DNA from: Flavobacteriales bacterium
GTDB lineage: Bacteria; Bacteroidota; Bacteroidia; Flavobacteriales_F; PHOS-HE28
Assembly: GCA_020852835.1 (NCBI GenBank)
Contig: JADZAC010000038.1
Span: 1 to 64,000 of the forward strand
Length of the DNA: 64,000 nt
Direction: 5' to 3'
Part shown: one piece after another, positions 1 to 9,134 of the stretch
How the letters are laid out: each line of letters starts with the position of its first letter
Numbering within the stretch: position 1 is the first letter of the stretch
Made by a program: the position numbers and the translations under genes
The notes under the pieces: generated by a model
What the model saw: only the letters and a program-made list of their open reading frames with translations
Told to the model about the DNA's origin: nothing
Databases searched by the model: none

Positions 1-303
1 GTCATTGAAAAAGTTCATTGGCTTTGACGGATGGTCCTCCGTGGTCAGTTCGGAGGAACCCAACAGCACAATGCTGGAACCGTCGTTCAATGCCTTCCCC
101 AATGCGTCGCACAGGAACGGGTGCCCGTCATAATTGCCCAAGAAGCCGTGCAATGGATAGTCCAAGGTGTCCCTCGGCGGCTGTGTTGGGCTGAAGCTTT
201 CATTCAGCGGGCCTTGTGGGCCAACCAGCAACCAGCACAGCACGGCAGCGATGGGGAGTGCCAAGGCATGATGCCAGGCGATGCCATGCCGCCAGTTGCT
301 CAT
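1..303 (-). CDS. DltD-like protein, N-terminal part (cut by window edge)
   Basis: This partial reading frame gives the first 101 residues of a protein whose 3' part lies outside the window. Residues about 11-27 form a membrane anchor and residues 82-86 read GSSEL. In the DltD family this motif carries the nucleophilic serine, and those proteins act at the membrane in D-alanylation or O-acylation of envelope polymers. The ATG overlaps the stop of the upstream acyl carrier protein gene by four bases (ATGA), so the two are translationally coupled. A carrier protein next to DltD is the classic dlt arrangement. The substrate is unknown here, and it may be an acyl group other than D-alanine, as in many Gram-negative dlt-like clusters. 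Confidence 0.7.
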   Translation of the reverse strand, partial: MSNWRHGIAWHHALALPIAAVLCWLLVGPQGPLNESFSPTQPPRDTLDYPLHGFLGNYDGHPFLCDALGKALNDGSSIVLLGSSELTTEDHPSKPMNFFND

Positions 304-539
304 CCCCGTTTGAGCGCGATGTACGCGGCCAGTGTTTCCACGCTTGCGAATTGCTGCTTGTTGATGTCCACGAAGGGAATGCTGATGCCAAAGGCAGCTT
401 CCAGCGCAACGGCCAAGTCCACTGCTGCCATGCTGTCCAGGATGTGCTGCTCCATGAGCTGGTCCGTATCGCTCACTTGCCTAAAAGCTACCTCCTTGAT
501 CTTGGACCGGATCAACTCCTTGGCCTCCTGTTCGTTCAT
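300..539 (-). CDS. acyl carrier protein (DltC-like)
   Basis: This 79-residue protein has the size and helical character of an acyl or peptidyl carrier protein. The phosphopantetheine site is HILDSM with Ser36 as the attachment residue. It should carry a thioester-bound acyl or aminoacyl group in the cytoplasm. It overlaps the DltD-like gene by four bases and lies 29 bases after the MFS transporter gene, so the three genes probably share a transcript. The genomic partner points to a DltC-type role and not to fatty-acid synthesis, because no fab genes are nearby. Its ligase and MBOAT partners would have to lie beyond the left edge. Confidence 0.8.
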   Translation of the reverse strand: MNEQEAKELIRSKIKEVAFRQVSDTDQLMEQHILDSMAAVDLAVALEAAFGISIPFVDINKQQFASVETLAAYIALKRG

Positions 540-568
540 CCGGCGAATATAGACCGGTCGCAAGTGGA

Positions 569-1981
569 TTATTCCATCGCCCCCGGCCTGCTTCCACTGA
601 ACCCGAACCAAGCCAGATAACAATAGCAGAGCAACGGCAGCACAAAGCTGAGGTGCATCGCGGTTTCGCCGAACCCACCGGCCTGCAGGGCATCGATCAA
701 TGCCCCTTGGGCCACGGGGATCAAGGCCCCGCCCAGGATCATCATCACCAACAGCGAACTGCCCTGGCCCGTATCGCTGCCCAGCCCGTGAATGGCTAAG
801 GTGAAGATGTTGCTCCAAAGGATGGAATTGAACAGGCCCACGGCCAGGATGGCCCACATGGCATAGGCGCCGCCGGTGAACATCGCCAGCAGCACCAGCA
901 CCATCGCGGCGCCCGCGAAGATGCCCGTGACCTTGCCCGTGTGCCGGCCGGCCAGCACGAACACCGCCATGTTGGCCGCGATCAGCACGGCCATGGGCCA
1001 GAGGTGCTGCAAGGCCAGCCCGCCGCTGAGCCGGTTGATGAAGGCGAGCAGCAGGAAGATGGCGGTGCCGATCCCGGCCAGCATGGCCAAGCGCTTGGCC
1101 CCGTGGAAACGGTCGCTGAGGGCCACCGCTCCCAGGAAGCGGCCGCACATGGCCCCGCCCCAGTACAGGCTCAGGAAGTTTTTGGCGGCGTTGTGCTCCA
1201 GGCCCATCACGCCTTTCAGTTCCAGGAAGCCGATGATCAGGCTGCCGATGGCCACTTCCGCGCCCACATAGCAGAAGATGGCGCCCATGCCGTTGCGCAA
1301 CTGCCGGTGGCGCAGCGCGTGCTGCCGCTCACCGGCGGTGGTATGCGCCGGCTCAGGCAGGTTGGTGAAATACACCCACACCGCTTGCAACAGCAGCAAG
1401 GCCGCGAAGAAGGCGTAAGGCCAGCGCACGGCGGCATCGCCCTTGAAGTGGCCGAAGATCAGCGCACCGCCGATGAGCGGCGCCAGCGTGGTGCCTAACG
1501 AGTTAAAGCCTTGGGCCAGGTTGAGGCGGCTGCTGGCGCCTTCCGCCGTGCCGATGATGGCCACGAAGGGATTGGCGGCGATCTGCAGCAGGGTGAAACC
1601 CAAGCCCAGCACGAACAACGCCATCAAGTAAAAGCCATAAGCCTGCACGAACGTGGCCGGGACGAAGAGCGCACTGCCCGCCGCGCTCAGCAGCAGCCCC
1701 GCGATCAACGCCCGCTTGTAGCCCATGCGCTGGATGGGGTCGCCGTTGCTGCTGGAATAGGCGTAGTAGGCCAGCGACCCCAGGAAGTACGCACCGAAAA
1801 AGCAGAACTGCACCAGCATGCTCTGCCACCAACTGAGGGTGAACACGGCCTTGAGGTGGGGGATGAGCACGTCGTTCATCACCGTCATGAAGCCCCACAT
1901 GAAGAAGAGCGTGGTGAGCACGGCCATGGGCCAGGCGGTACTGCGGCTGGCCATTTCGCGGGGTAGGGGTGGAGGTTGCAT
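569..1981 (-). CDS. sugar:proton symporter, FucP/GluP-type MFS transporter
   Basis: The protein of about 470 residues has twelve predicted membrane segments and the family signature [19 protein letters not shown] near its start, typical of the FucP/GluP (fucose, glucose/galactose) branch of the major facilitator superfamily. It would import a sugar with protons across the inner membrane. The ATG at 1981 was chosen because upstream in-frame starts would prepend a basic, alanine/proline-rich stretch without family likeness; ATG 1954 is also possible. A TATCATTG -7-like box lies at 2006-1999, inside a 9-bp inverted repeat. The exact sugar cannot be read from the sequence. Confidence 0.85.
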   Translation of the reverse strand: MQPPPLPREMASRSTAWPMAVLTTLFFMWGFMTVMNDVLIPHLKAVFTLSWWQSMLVQFCFFGAYFLGSLAYYAYSSSNGDPIQRMGYKRALIAGLLLSAAGSALFVPATFVQAYGFYLMALFVLGLGFTLLQIAANPFVAIIGTAEGASSRLNLAQGFNSLGTTLAPLIGGALIFGHFKGDAAVRWPYAFFAALLLLQAVWVYFTNLPEPAHTTAGERQHALRHRQLRNGMGAIFCYVGAEVAIGSLIIGFLELKGVMGLEHNAAKNFLSLYWGGAMCGRFLGAVALSDRFHGAKRLAMLAGIGTAIFLLLAFINRLSGGLALQHLWPMAVLIAANMAVFVLAGRHTGKVTGIFAGAAMVLVLLAMFTGGAYAMWAILAVGLFNSILWSNIFTLAIHGLGSDTGQGSSLLVMMILGGALIPVAQGALIDALQAGGFGETAMHLSFVLPLLCYCYLAWFGFSGSRPGAME

Positions 1982-1983
1982 GG

Positions 1984-2024
1984 GCGGTTGCGGTGCAGCA
2001 ATGATAGCGCACCTGCGCAACCGC
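1984..2024. promoter_or_regulatory. inverted repeat around the promoter of the MFS gene
   Basis: Perfect 9-bp arms GCGGTTGCG (1984-1992) and CGCAACCGC (2016-2024) are separated by 23 bases. That spacer contains TATCATTG on the minus strand (2006-1999), one mismatch from TAnnTTTG. The placement suggests an operator, but no regulator gene is adjacent. Confidence 0.35.
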
Positions 2025-2087
2025 AGCCATCAGCAACCCGCGGAACGCCGAGTACGCGCCCCGGCCGGGGCCTCACGCGGAGTTCCG

Positions 2088-2095
2088 TACCTTTG
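2088..2095 (+). promoter_or_regulatory. -7 promoter element before rocD
   Basis: TACCTTTG matches the Bacteroidota TAnnTTTG element exactly and sits 22 bases before the rocD ATG. No convincing TTG -33 element was found at the expected distance. Confidence 0.5.
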
Positions 2096-2117
2096 GGGCT
2101 GTATCCAACTATCCCGC

Positions 2118-3368
2118 ATGCCCATGCCTGCCACACAACATCAAGAAACCCGCAGCCAACGGTCCATCCGCCTGGAAGACCGGTATGGTGCGCACAACTA
2201 CCATCCGTTGCCGGTGGTGCTGGAACGCGGCGAGGGGATTTTTCTGTGGGATGTTGAGGGCAAGCGGTACTACGATTTCCTCAGTGCGTACAGCGCGGTG
2301 AACCAGGGCCATTGCCATCCGAAGATCATTGGGGCGCTCACCGCCCAAGCGGGTAAGCTTACTCTTACCAGCCGGGCATTTTTCAACGATGTGCTGGGCG
2401 AGTACGAGGAATATTTGGCGGGTTATTTTGGTTACCACAAGGTGCTGCCCATGAACACCGGTGCCGAGGCTGTGGAAACCGCGTTGAAGTTGGCGCGCAA
2501 ATGGGGTTACACCAGGAAAGGGATCCCGCGGGACCAAGCCCGGATCATCGTGTGCGGGGGCAATTTCCACGGGCGTACCATCACCATTGTGAGTGCCAGC
2601 ACCGACCCCGATAGCCGCGGAGGATTCGGCCCTTACACCCCGGGCATTGATGTTATTCCGTACAACAACCTGCCGGCGTTGCAGCGGGCTCTGGAGCATC
2701 CGCACGTGGCGGCCTTCATGCTGGAGCCTATCCAGGGGGAGGCAGGGGTCATGGTTCCGGATCCAGGATACCTGCGTGACGCGTTTGAGGCATGCAAGGC
2801 CCGCAACGTCCTGTTCATGGCAGACGAGGTTCAAACGGGCATTGCGCGCACGGGCAAATTGCTTGCATGCGATCACGAAGGTGTGCGCCCGGATGTGCTG
2901 ATCCTTGGCAAAGCCCTCAGCGGGGGGGTGCTGCCGGTGAGCGCGGTGCTGGCCGATGATGAGGTGATGCTCTGCATCAAGCCGGGTGAGCACGGCAGCA
3001 CTTTCGGGGGAAATCCGCTTGCTGGCCGAGTGGCCATTGCAGCCTTGGAAGTAGTGAAGCAGGAGCGGTTGGCCGAAAATGCGGAACGCATGGGCCACTT
3101 GTTCCGGGAGGCCATGCAAACGCTTGTGGATGAATTTGATTTCGTGAAGCTGGTGCGAGGAAAGGGATTGCTCAATGCAGTGGTGATCGAGCCGCGCAAG
3201 GATGGCCGGACGGCTTGGGAACTGTGCCTGTTGATGGCCGAAAACGGCTTGCTGGCCAAACCCACCCATGGCGACATCATCCGCTTCGCGCCGCCGTTGG
3301 TGATCGGGAAGGAAGACCTCAATACGGCCTGCGCCATTATCCGCAGGAGCGTGGAATCTTTTGCCTGA
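2118..3368 (+). CDS. rocD: ornithine--oxo-acid aminotransferase
   Basis: This 416-residue class III aminotransferase matches ornithine aminotransferase over its whole length. It transfers the delta-amino group of ornithine to 2-oxoglutarate, linking arginine and proline metabolism in the cytoplasm. Visible signatures are [20 protein letters not shown] near the start, the cofactor-binding [11 protein letters not shown], the ADEVQTG motif, and the PLP lysine in [10 protein letters not shown]. The ATG at 2118 follows a TACCTTTG promoter box and gives the usual family length; a second ATG six bases on is equally possible. It is divergent from the MFS transporter. OAT is favoured over acetylornithine aminotransferase because no arg genes are nearby and the [10 protein letters not shown] segment is OAT-like. 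Confidence 0.93.
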   Translation: MPMPATQHQETRSQRSIRLEDRYGAHNYHPLPVVLERGEGIFLWDVEGKRYYDFLSAYSAVNQGHCHPKIIGALTAQAGKLTLTSRAFFNDVLGEYEEYLAGYFGYHKVLPMNTGAEAVETALKLARKWGYTRKGIPRDQARIIVCGGNFHGRTITIVSASTDPDSRGGFGPYTPGIDVIPYNNLPALQRALEHPHVAAFMLEPIQGEAGVMVPDPGYLRDAFEACKARNVLFMADEVQTGIARTGKLLACDHEGVRPDVLILGKALSGGVLPVSAVLADDEVMLCIKPGEHGSTFGGNPLAGRVAIAALEVVKQERLAENAERMGHLFREAMQTLVDEFDFVKLVRGKGLLNAVVIEPRKDGRTAWELCLLMAENGLLAKPTHGDIIRFAPPLVIGKEDLNTACAIIRRSVESFA

Positions 3369-3391
3369 GCGTTGCGCCGCCAGCGCACGTA

Positions 3392-3412
3392 ACGGCAAAC
3401 ACCCATTGCCGT
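3392..3412. terminator. hairpin between convergent genes
   Basis: ACGGCAA (3392-3398) and TTGCCGT (3406-3412) form a 7-bp stem with a 7-base loop between the ends of rocD and the MORN-type lipoprotein gene. There is no T-run on either side, so termination is only a guess. Confidence 0.3.
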
Positions 3413-3428
3413 AGGGGCATCGCGGTGA

Positions 3429-3818
3429 TCAGGGTTGCTTGGAATGGTCCACCGTTCGGACCAGTCGGCCCTTCTCAAAGTACTTCTCCAAATACACTTG
3501 GCCGTCCGGTGCATACTCGATCTGCACGCCATCCTCGAGCCCCTTATCCCAGTGCTCGGTGTATTTACGGGTGCCGTCCTCATGGAAATAATTCCATTCG
3601 CCCTGCTCCACACCATTCTCGAAATGGCCCACATAGTCCAGTTGGCCATTGGGGTAATATACCTTCTCCATCACTTTTACGGCATTGTCCCCCTTGCCTT
3701 TCATGTACAGCACCACCTCGGGCTCGCCGTTCGGATGTTTGCTCGCCACGAACCGGTGCGTGGAACACGCGGTGGCTATCAGGCCGAAACAGGCAACGGT
3801 AACAATGTGCTTATTCAT
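3429..3818 (-). CDS. MORN/YwqK-like repeat lipoprotein
   Basis: This 129-residue protein begins with a lipoprotein signal ending in the lipobox ATAC (Cys18). The rest consists of repeated units of the type YYPNGQLDYVGHFENGVEQG and YFHEDGTRKYTEHWDKG, which are the MORN/YwqK-type repeats common in Bacteroidota. It should be anchored in the periplasm or outer membrane. The repeats usually serve as structural or binding modules, and no enzymatic residues are evident. It is convergent with rocD and has no obvious operon partner, so its function is unknown. Confidence 0.7.
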   Translation of the reverse strand: MNKHIVTVACFGLIATACSTHRFVASKHPNGEPEVVLYMKGKGDNAVKVMEKVYYPNGQLDYVGHFENGVEQGEWNYFHEDGTRKYTEHWDKGLEDGVQIEYAPDGQVYLEKYFEKGRLVRTVDHSKQP

Positions 3819-4257
3819 GCACCGGCCAAGTTAAGTGCAAGCACGTTCGTGCCGCTGTTGGCGGGGAACAAAGTTCAACTTCAAGTTGTTGGTCCGTTCC
3901 TCCCGGTGATTGTCCCAAATGCGCTGCGACAGCCTGCCGAGCTGCGGTGAAAACCATAAGGGTGGTTCGAAGTACCTCGCTCCGGCGGCACGATCGATAG
4001 TGAAGGTTCTTTTGGATGCTCGCCCTCCTTCGCTCATACAGCGTTGCAGATCAGTCGGTTACTTCGTTCCAGTATCCTCCCTTCGCTGCGCCTTGTCTGA
4101 GCGAACGATTGCTTCGCGTGCCATCCGTTCGAAGTACTTCGAGCCATCCATCAGAAACCGGCAAGGCAACACATGGCAGGATGGCAAGTGCAGTTGCGTG
4201 CGTGGGTGCAAACCATCCAGGTCGCCCGCATGCCCCATGAGATATCCATGAAGCATG
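3819..4257. other. gene-less stretch with a 14-bp palindrome
   Basis: No convincing gene is seen. The segment carries a perfect 14-bp palindrome, TCGAAGTACTTCGA, at 4129-4142. A related sequence, TTCGAAGTACCTCG, occurs about 160 bases to the left, and CCTCCTTCGCT/CCTCCCTTCGCT recur. It may hold decayed repeats, and part of it is the upstream region of the lipoprotein gene. Confidence 0.4.
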
Positions 4258-6768
4258 TTAGAACCTGGCGATAAGCTTCAGGTTGATCCGGCGCGGGGTG
4301 AGAAATTCGGGAATGCCGTAATAACGGCCTTGCACATCCTGCACCCAGGTGTAGTCCACCGTGTTATTGAGGTTGATCAGGTTGAAGACCTCCAGGGATA
4401 GCCAGAGGTCCTTTACATGGCGGAGCATGCCGGATTTTTCCTGCCCGGGAGCTCCCAGCAACTGCTTGCTGAAGCCGATGTCCACCCGGCGGTACAAGCT
4501 GGTCCGGAGCGTATCGGCATAGCGTGTTTCATTCGGCGGACCGTAGGGCAGGCTGGTGCCGAACAACAGGTTCACGTGCACTTTAAAGGTAGGCCAGCGC
4601 GGCATTTCGTCCTGGAAGAACAGTGCGAAATTCACCCGCTGGTCGGTGGGCCGTGGAATGTAACCGGCTTCCACCCGGATGCTGTCCGCCGGTGTGCGGT
4701 CCCGGGTATCCATGGCATCCGTTCGCTCCCCGTACTTGTTGTAATAGTGGTAGTAGTAGTCGCCTTCAAGGTCTTCCTCAGTCTGCATCACCGAAAGGGC
4801 CGCCCAGGATTCCACCCCCTTGATGAACTCGCCATTGAGCTTCATGTCGATGCCTGCGGCATAGCCCATGGCCTTGTTGTTGGCATAATAGCGGATGCGG
4901 ACATTGTCCAGCTCGTAGGGGTTGATCCGGCTCAACGCCTTGTAGTAGGCTTCCGTGGTGAACTTGAATGGCCGATCCCACATGTTGAATTGCCGGTCCA
5001 TCCCCAATATGAAGTGGATGCTTTGCTGGGCTTGCACTTCCGGATGCAGCACCCCCCGCAGGTCACGCAGTTCCCGGTAGAACGGAGGCTGCACGTACTG
5101 GCCCGTTGCAAACCAGAAGCTGTAGTCGAGCGCCACGGTGTCTCCGGAGGCCATCACCCTATGCCAGCCTGGATGATAGGCCAAGCGGACGCGGGGGCTA
5201 ACAACCGTTTGCCCGTTGTAGCTCCAGTTCTGTCCGCGTATTCCGGCCACCAATGCCCATTTCCGGTCGCGGCCAGTCTGCCACTCCCACGTATTCTGCA
5301 CGAATGCGGAACTGCGGATGCTCTCCAGATCTATATTCGATTTGACACTGGTGTTCAGGTTCAGCAGGTCCCCTTGGCTCTGGGGGATGCTGTAGCCTGC
5401 GCTGTCCAGCATGTACCACTCGCTGAGGCGGTCGTGGATCTGCTCGCTGCGTACCTCCACGCCCCATTGCAGGTTGCTGCGGTCGCCCCAGCGATATGAT
5501 CCCGTGTGGGTCGCAGCACCTACTGTTGCTTCAAGGCTGTTGCGGGCATGATCCAGATAGGCCCCGATACCCAAGTCGCGCACCACCTCGCCGAATTGCT
5601 CACTGCCCAAATTGCGGTCGAGTTCGCCCAACAGGTATTCACCAAGGATGTCCATCCGCTCGGTCTCATAAGTGTTGAACAGGCTGCCGGTGAAGTTCAA
5701 GAGCAGTTTGCGGGATGGACGCACGTTCAGGCTGAGCGCTCCGGAATACGTTTCATAGGCAGTCCGCTCCTGGCCCTCGAAATAGACCGTGTAGCGCAGG
5801 GCTTGGTTAAAATTGCCCAGTTCCGTTTCCCGATCGCTCGGTACTACATCATAGCGGTTGCGCGAATAGAGGCCCAAAAAGCCGAGCTCCACTTTGTCGC
5901 TCAGATCGTATGTCCAGTAGCTCTGCAAGTCCGTATATGTAGGAATGTAGTCGCCTTGGGTATCAAGCCCCTGTAGCAAGGTGCTGAGCGTGCGGTAGCG
6001 GAACCCGGTGATCTGGCGCAGGCGTTGCCCCGCCATGGCCCCGCCCACGGCCAAGGAACCACCAAGCATGCTTGCCGATGCCGTGGCATCGAACTCGCGG
6101 GGCCGCCGGTAGGTAATGTCCAGCACGCTGCTCAGCTTATCGCCGTACCTGGCTTCCCAACCACCCGCCGTAAAATGGATCCGCTCGATCAGGTCCGGAT
6201 TGGGGAAGCTCAATCCCTCCTGTTGCCCACTGCGCACCAAGAATGGGCGATACACTTCGATACCGTTGACGTAAACCAGGTTCTCATCAAAATTTCCCCC
6301 CCGCACGTTGTATCCGCTGCTCAGCTCATTGCGGCTCATTACACCTAAGCTGCCCTGCAACAAGCTGTTTACATCGCCCAACGATGGTTGGAAATGCGAG
6401 GTGCGGGCGTTCAGCTTGTCGATGCCGGAATCTCGCAACCGATCATCGACAACCGTTACCGGCCCAATGACAGTGGAACGGATCACCACGTCCAACTCTT
6501 TGGTCTCTCCGGGGCCCAGTTCAATGGCTTTCTCGATCGTTTCAGCACCCGGATAGGCGAAGCGGATCACGATGCGTTGTCCAGCAGGCACGCTGATCCG
6601 ATACCCCCCGTTGGCCCCTGAACTGGTGGAGCCATGACCAACGACGGCAATGCTCGCATCCGGCAGGGGGCGGTTCTCATCATCACGTACTGTGCCGATG
6701 ACGGTGGCCAGTTGGGCAGAGAGCCAATAGGGGATGAAAAAGCCGATCAACAGTAGTAGCAACCTCAT
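4258..6768 (-). CDS. TonB-dependent receptor with carboxypeptidase-regulatory-like N-terminal domain
   Basis: The 836-residue protein has a signal peptide (MRLLLLLIGFFIPYWLSAQ). A domain opening with VIGTVRDDENRPLPDASIAV follows, which is the CarboxypepD_reg-like extension common in Bacteroidota receptors. Next come a plug domain (LLQGSLGVMSRNE..SGYNVRGGNFDENLVYVNGIEV) and a long beta-barrel ending in aromatic ARF. It should sit in the outer membrane and take up a substrate using TonB energy. No SusD partner is adjacent, so a siderophore or another small ligand is as likely as a glycan. The ATG at 6768 was chosen because it starts the signal peptide; an upstream in-frame ATG at 6810 would bury it. 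Confidence 0.9.
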   Translation of the reverse strand: MRLLLLLIGFFIPYWLSAQLATVIGTVRDDENRPLPDASIAVVGHGSTSSGANGGYRISVPAGQRIVIRFAYPGAETIEKAIELGPGETKELDVVIRSTVIGPVTVVDDRLRDSGIDKLNARTSHFQPSLGDVNSLLQGSLGVMSRNELSSGYNVRGGNFDENLVYVNGIEVYRPFLVRSGQQEGLSFPNPDLIERIHFTAGGWEARYGDKLSSVLDITYRRPREFDATASASMLGGSLAVGGAMAGQRLRQITGFRYRTLSTLLQGLDTQGDYIPTYTDLQSYWTYDLSDKVELGFLGLYSRNRYDVVPSDRETELGNFNQALRYTVYFEGQERTAYETYSGALSLNVRPSRKLLLNFTGSLFNTYETERMDILGEYLLGELDRNLGSEQFGEVVRDLGIGAYLDHARNSLEATVGAATHTGSYRWGDRSNLQWGVEVRSEQIHDRLSEWYMLDSAGYSIPQSQGDLLNLNTSVKSNIDLESIRSSAFVQNTWEWQTGRDRKWALVAGIRGQNWSYNGQTVVSPRVRLAYHPGWHRVMASGDTVALDYSFWFATGQYVQPPFYRELRDLRGVLHPEVQAQQSIHFILGMDRQFNMWDRPFKFTTEAYYKALSRINPYELDNVRIRYYANNKAMGYAAGIDMKLNGEFIKGVESWAALSVMQTEEDLEGDYYYHYYNKYGERTDAMDTRDRTPADSIRVEAGYIPRPTDQRVNFALFFQDEMPRWPTFKVHVNLLFGTSLPYGPPNETRYADTLRTSLYRRVDIGFSKQLLGAPGQEKSGMLRHVKDLWLSLEVFNLINLNNTVDYTWVQDVQGRYYGIPEFLTPRRINLKLIARF

Positions 6769-6867
6769 GCCGCAAGAAACGGGCTCCGGGATCCAAATCC
6801 GGGTGGCCAAAGTAACGGGGAAGAGAGGGGATTAGTGCGGTGCATCAGGATAGGGCGGCGATTCCGG

Positions 6868-6892
6868 TACATTTCCATGCATGGCCATGCAT
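6868..6892 (+). promoter_or_regulatory. promoter and palindromic operator of the MarR-family gene
   Basis: TACATTTC (6868-6875), one mismatch from TAnnTTTG, is followed directly by the perfect 16-bp palindrome ATGCATGGCCATGCAT (6877-6892), which ends 15 bases before the ATG. A second possible -7 box, TATATTGG, lies just before the ATG. With either box the palindrome overlaps the promoter or start point, as expected for an autorepressor site. Confidence 0.55.
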
Positions 6893-6907
6893 ACGTATAT
6901 TGGCACC

Positions 6908-7348
6908 ATGGCTACGATCAAGGACCTGTTCAATTCGTGCTTGTTCCATTCGTCTGCGGCTTTAGCTCGACAGCTGAACCGGTTGGCCAATGAGCAATTC
7001 TTGGCGTTCGACCTCAGTCCTACCCAAGGATTTATTCTGATCACAGCGCATAAGGCACCGGGGATAAGTGTCACCGACCTGGCCGCTGTTCTTTCACTTG
7101 ACCAGTCTACCGTGACCAAAGCCCTTGAGAAAATGGCGTTGAAAGGACTCATTCAACGTGAACCCATCGGGAAACATGTACGCATCTTCCTCACTGGTGA
7201 AGGTGAGAAAAGGGAAGCGGATGCAAAGGCCGCATGGAAGAAGCTGCGGTCTTTATACAACGCCATGGTGGGGCAGGCCAAGGCTGAGATTCTGACAACG
7301 GAGCTCACGGTAACAAGAACACAGCTGGCCTTGCGGGGTGAGAAGTAG
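6908..7348 (+). CDS. MarR-family transcriptional regulator
   Basis: This 146-residue protein has the MarR winged-helix layout. Its recognition region is VTDLAAVLSLDQSTVTKALEKM, followed by a wing (LIQREPIGKHVRIFLTGEGEK) and flanking dimerisation helices. Such proteins bind palindromic DNA as dimers and usually respond to small aromatic or phenolic ligands or to oxidation. The ATG at 6908 was preferred over an in-frame ATG at 6881, because the earlier one lies inside the ATGCATGGCCATGCAT palindrome. Three more copies of that palindrome lie within about 500 bases downstream, suggesting this protein binds them. The neighbouring FucP-type transporter is a possible target, but its promoter lies at the far end and has no copy. 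Confidence 0.85.
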   Translation: MATIKDLFNSCLFHSSAALARQLNRLANEQFLAFDLSPTQGFILITAHKAPGISVTDLAAVLSLDQSTVTKALEKMALKGLIQREPIGKHVRIFLTGEGEKREADAKAAWKKLRSLYNAMVGQAKAEILTTELTVTRTQLALRGEK

Positions 7349-7461
7349 TGGTGTATGCTGGTTGGATATATCAGAGGGTTCAGTCAACAACCGAACGTAG
7401 GATGGCATGGTTGGGTTGGCACTAAACGAATAAGCTGCTCATTCGGTGCAAGGAAGCTCCC

Positions 7462-7477
7462 ATGCATGGCCATGCAT
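7462..7477. repeat. palindrome copy 2 (ATGCATGGCCATGCAT)
   Basis: Exact copy of the 16-bp palindrome found in front of the MarR gene, 114 bases after that gene's stop codon. Confidence 0.85.
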
Positions 7478-7593
7478 GGCACACCCGATGAACATGAGCG
7501 GTGATTCATGGACATACCCAATCTTTGGGGAACGTGAATGCCGTTGGGGTAGTACTCGCCGTGGTGGTTTTCCGGGACATGGATCAACTGCAT

Positions 7594-7621
7594 GCTCATA
7601 TGCATGGCCATGCATATGAGC
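7594..7621. repeat. palindrome copy 3, extended to 28 bp
   Basis: The 16-bp core (7600-7615) is flanked by GCTCAT and ATGAGC, making a perfect 28-bp palindrome. It could form a long cruciform or hairpin, or bind a larger multimer than the other copies. Confidence 0.85.
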
Positions 7622-7837
7622 GCGTGAAGACCTGACAAAATTGATCACCCTTGAACCAACCAACGGGAAGGAGGGAGGGTATCATTCTTTCGGCGCAGAA
7701 GGAAATGTGGCGGCAGGAATTCCAGCGGTAGGGCGCTATTCCGGACGCCGCGAAACCTTGGAATTGGTTGCACCAGGTCTTCCATTCCGCATTGCACTGA
7801 CCGATCCTTCGGGGGGGGCCATGCAATGCATATGTCA

Positions 7838-7855
7838 CATGCATGGCCATGCATG
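7838..7855. repeat. palindrome copy 4, 18 bp
   Basis: Exact 16-bp core with one extra matching pair at each end. It lies 23 bases beyond the stop codon of the minus-strand transporter gene, so it is in that gene's 3' region and not its promoter. Confidence 0.85.
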
Positions 7856-7877
7856 CATCGGGAAATGTGCAGGTACA

Positions 7878-9134
7878 TCACCACTGCTTCTTCCGGAAAC
7901 CCTTCACTCCATACCACAGAATGAAAAGGTAGCAGGGCACCATCATCCAATAGGCATGTTGGTGTCCGATCCCGGGCTCTTCCGCGAGCTTGCCGTACAG
8001 CAGGGGCAACACCGCTCCTCCCGCGATCGCCATGATCAGCAGTGCGCTCCCTGTTTTGGTATGGCGACCCAATCCGGCGATCGCCAAGGGCCACACCGCA
8101 GGCCATACCAGTGCATTGGCCAAGCCCAGGAGGGCGATGCACAGAATGGATGCTTTGGCCGGAAGCAAGGTGGCGGATATGGTGAGCACCACCCCCAGCA
8201 CGGCCGATGCAGCCAAGGCTTGTGACTGCGAGATGTAACGGGGAATTGCCACGATGCCCACCACATACCCCACCACCATGCCGATCAACGTGTAGCTGGT
8301 GAAGTGTTTGGCTACGCTCAGGGGCAGGCCAAGCGATTGCCCATAAAGTCCGATCGTATCGCCGGCCATAACTTCCACGCCTACGTACAGGAAGAGCGCA
8401 ATGACGCCTAGAACCAAGTTGGGGAAGGAGAAGACACTGCGGCCGTCCGTGGCAACGCCGGGAGCATCCACCTCCGGATCCAGTTCCGGCAGCGGGGAAA
8501 ACCGCACCAGCAGGCCCAGCCCCACCAAGCAGGCGGCCATGATGCCATAGGGCAGTACCACCCGGTGCGCAAGTTCATCCAAGCGCGCCGCAAGCTCGGG
8601 TCCTTGCAATGCTTCCAGATCGGCCTGCAGGCTATCTGCGTCCGCCAAAAGCACAGCCCCGAGCACAAACGGCGCCAGCACGCCGGCCAGCTTGTTGCAG
8701 ATCCCCATCACACTGATGCGTGCGGCAGCGCTTTCGATCGGGCCCACTACGGTGATGTATGGATTGCTTGCCGTTTGAAGCAGTGCCAGGCCCGTGCCAA
8801 TAACGAACAAACCGGCAAGGAACAAACCGTAGGAGCGTGCTTCCGCCGCCGGAATGAACAGCATGGCGCCCAACGCCATGGTGAACAAGCCATACATCAT
8901 GCCCTGCTTCATGCCTGTTCTGCCCAGCACCCACGCCATGGGCAGGGCAGTGACGAAATAGGCGATGTAGAAGGCAAACGTGACATAAAACGGCTCCGCT
9001 CCGGTATCCAGCTCACACACGATCTTCAGATAGCTGATCAGCGGGCCATTGATCCAGGTCACAAATCCGAACAGAAAGAAGAGCAGGCCGATGATGAAAA
9101 CGGCGGATGTGGTGTGTTGGCGGGTAGTGTCCAT
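7878..9134 (-). CDS. sugar MFS transporter, FucP/GluP type
   Basis: This 418-residue inner-membrane protein has about twelve membrane segments and the family start FFLFGFVTWINGPLISYLK, similar to glucose/galactose and fucose proton symporters. It is a second member of the family in the window but is clearly diverged from the one at 569-1981, so the two are not a recent duplication. The ATG at 9134 starts the conserved region; the longer frame to 9218 adds an unrelated stretch. TACTTTCA lies just upstream on the minus strand as a probable -7 box. Sugar specificity cannot be assigned. Confidence 0.85.
   Translation of the reverse strand: MDTTRQHTTSAVFIIGLLFFLFGFVTWINGPLISYLKIVCELDTGAEPFYVTFAFYIAYFVTALPMAWVLGRTGMKQGMMYGLFTMALGAMLFIPAAEARSYGLFLAGLFVIGTGLALLQTASNPYITVVGPIESAAARISVMGICNKLAGVLAPFVLGAVLLADADSLQADLEALQGPELAARLDELAHRVVLPYGIMAACLVGLGLLVRFSPLPELDPEVDAPGVATDGRSVFSFPNLVLGVIALFLYVGVEVMAGDTIGLYGQSLGLPLSVAKHFTSYTLIGMVVGYVVGIVAIPRYISQSQALAASAVLGVVLTISATLLPAKASILCIALLGLANALVWPAVWPLAIAGLGRHTKTGSALLIMAIAGGAVLPLLYGKLAEEPGIGHQHAYWMMVPCYLFILWYGVKGFRKKQW

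Larger units (their letters stand above)
7349..7877. other. gene-less stretch with three copies of a 16-bp palindrome
   Basis: No credible gene is seen on either strand. The stretch holds exact copies of ATGCATGGCCATGCAT at 7462-7477, 7600-7615 and 7839-7854. The middle copy is embedded in a longer perfect palindrome of 28 bp (7594-7621). The space between the MarR gene and the end of the downstream transporter gene is otherwise unexplained, and may be a regulatory or structural site or encode an RNA. Confidence 0.6.

Noticed and set aside
7384-7850. Minus-strand frames of about 84 codons around the palindromes
   Set aside because: They are rich in Met/His because the ATGCAT repeats are translated, and lack coding character.
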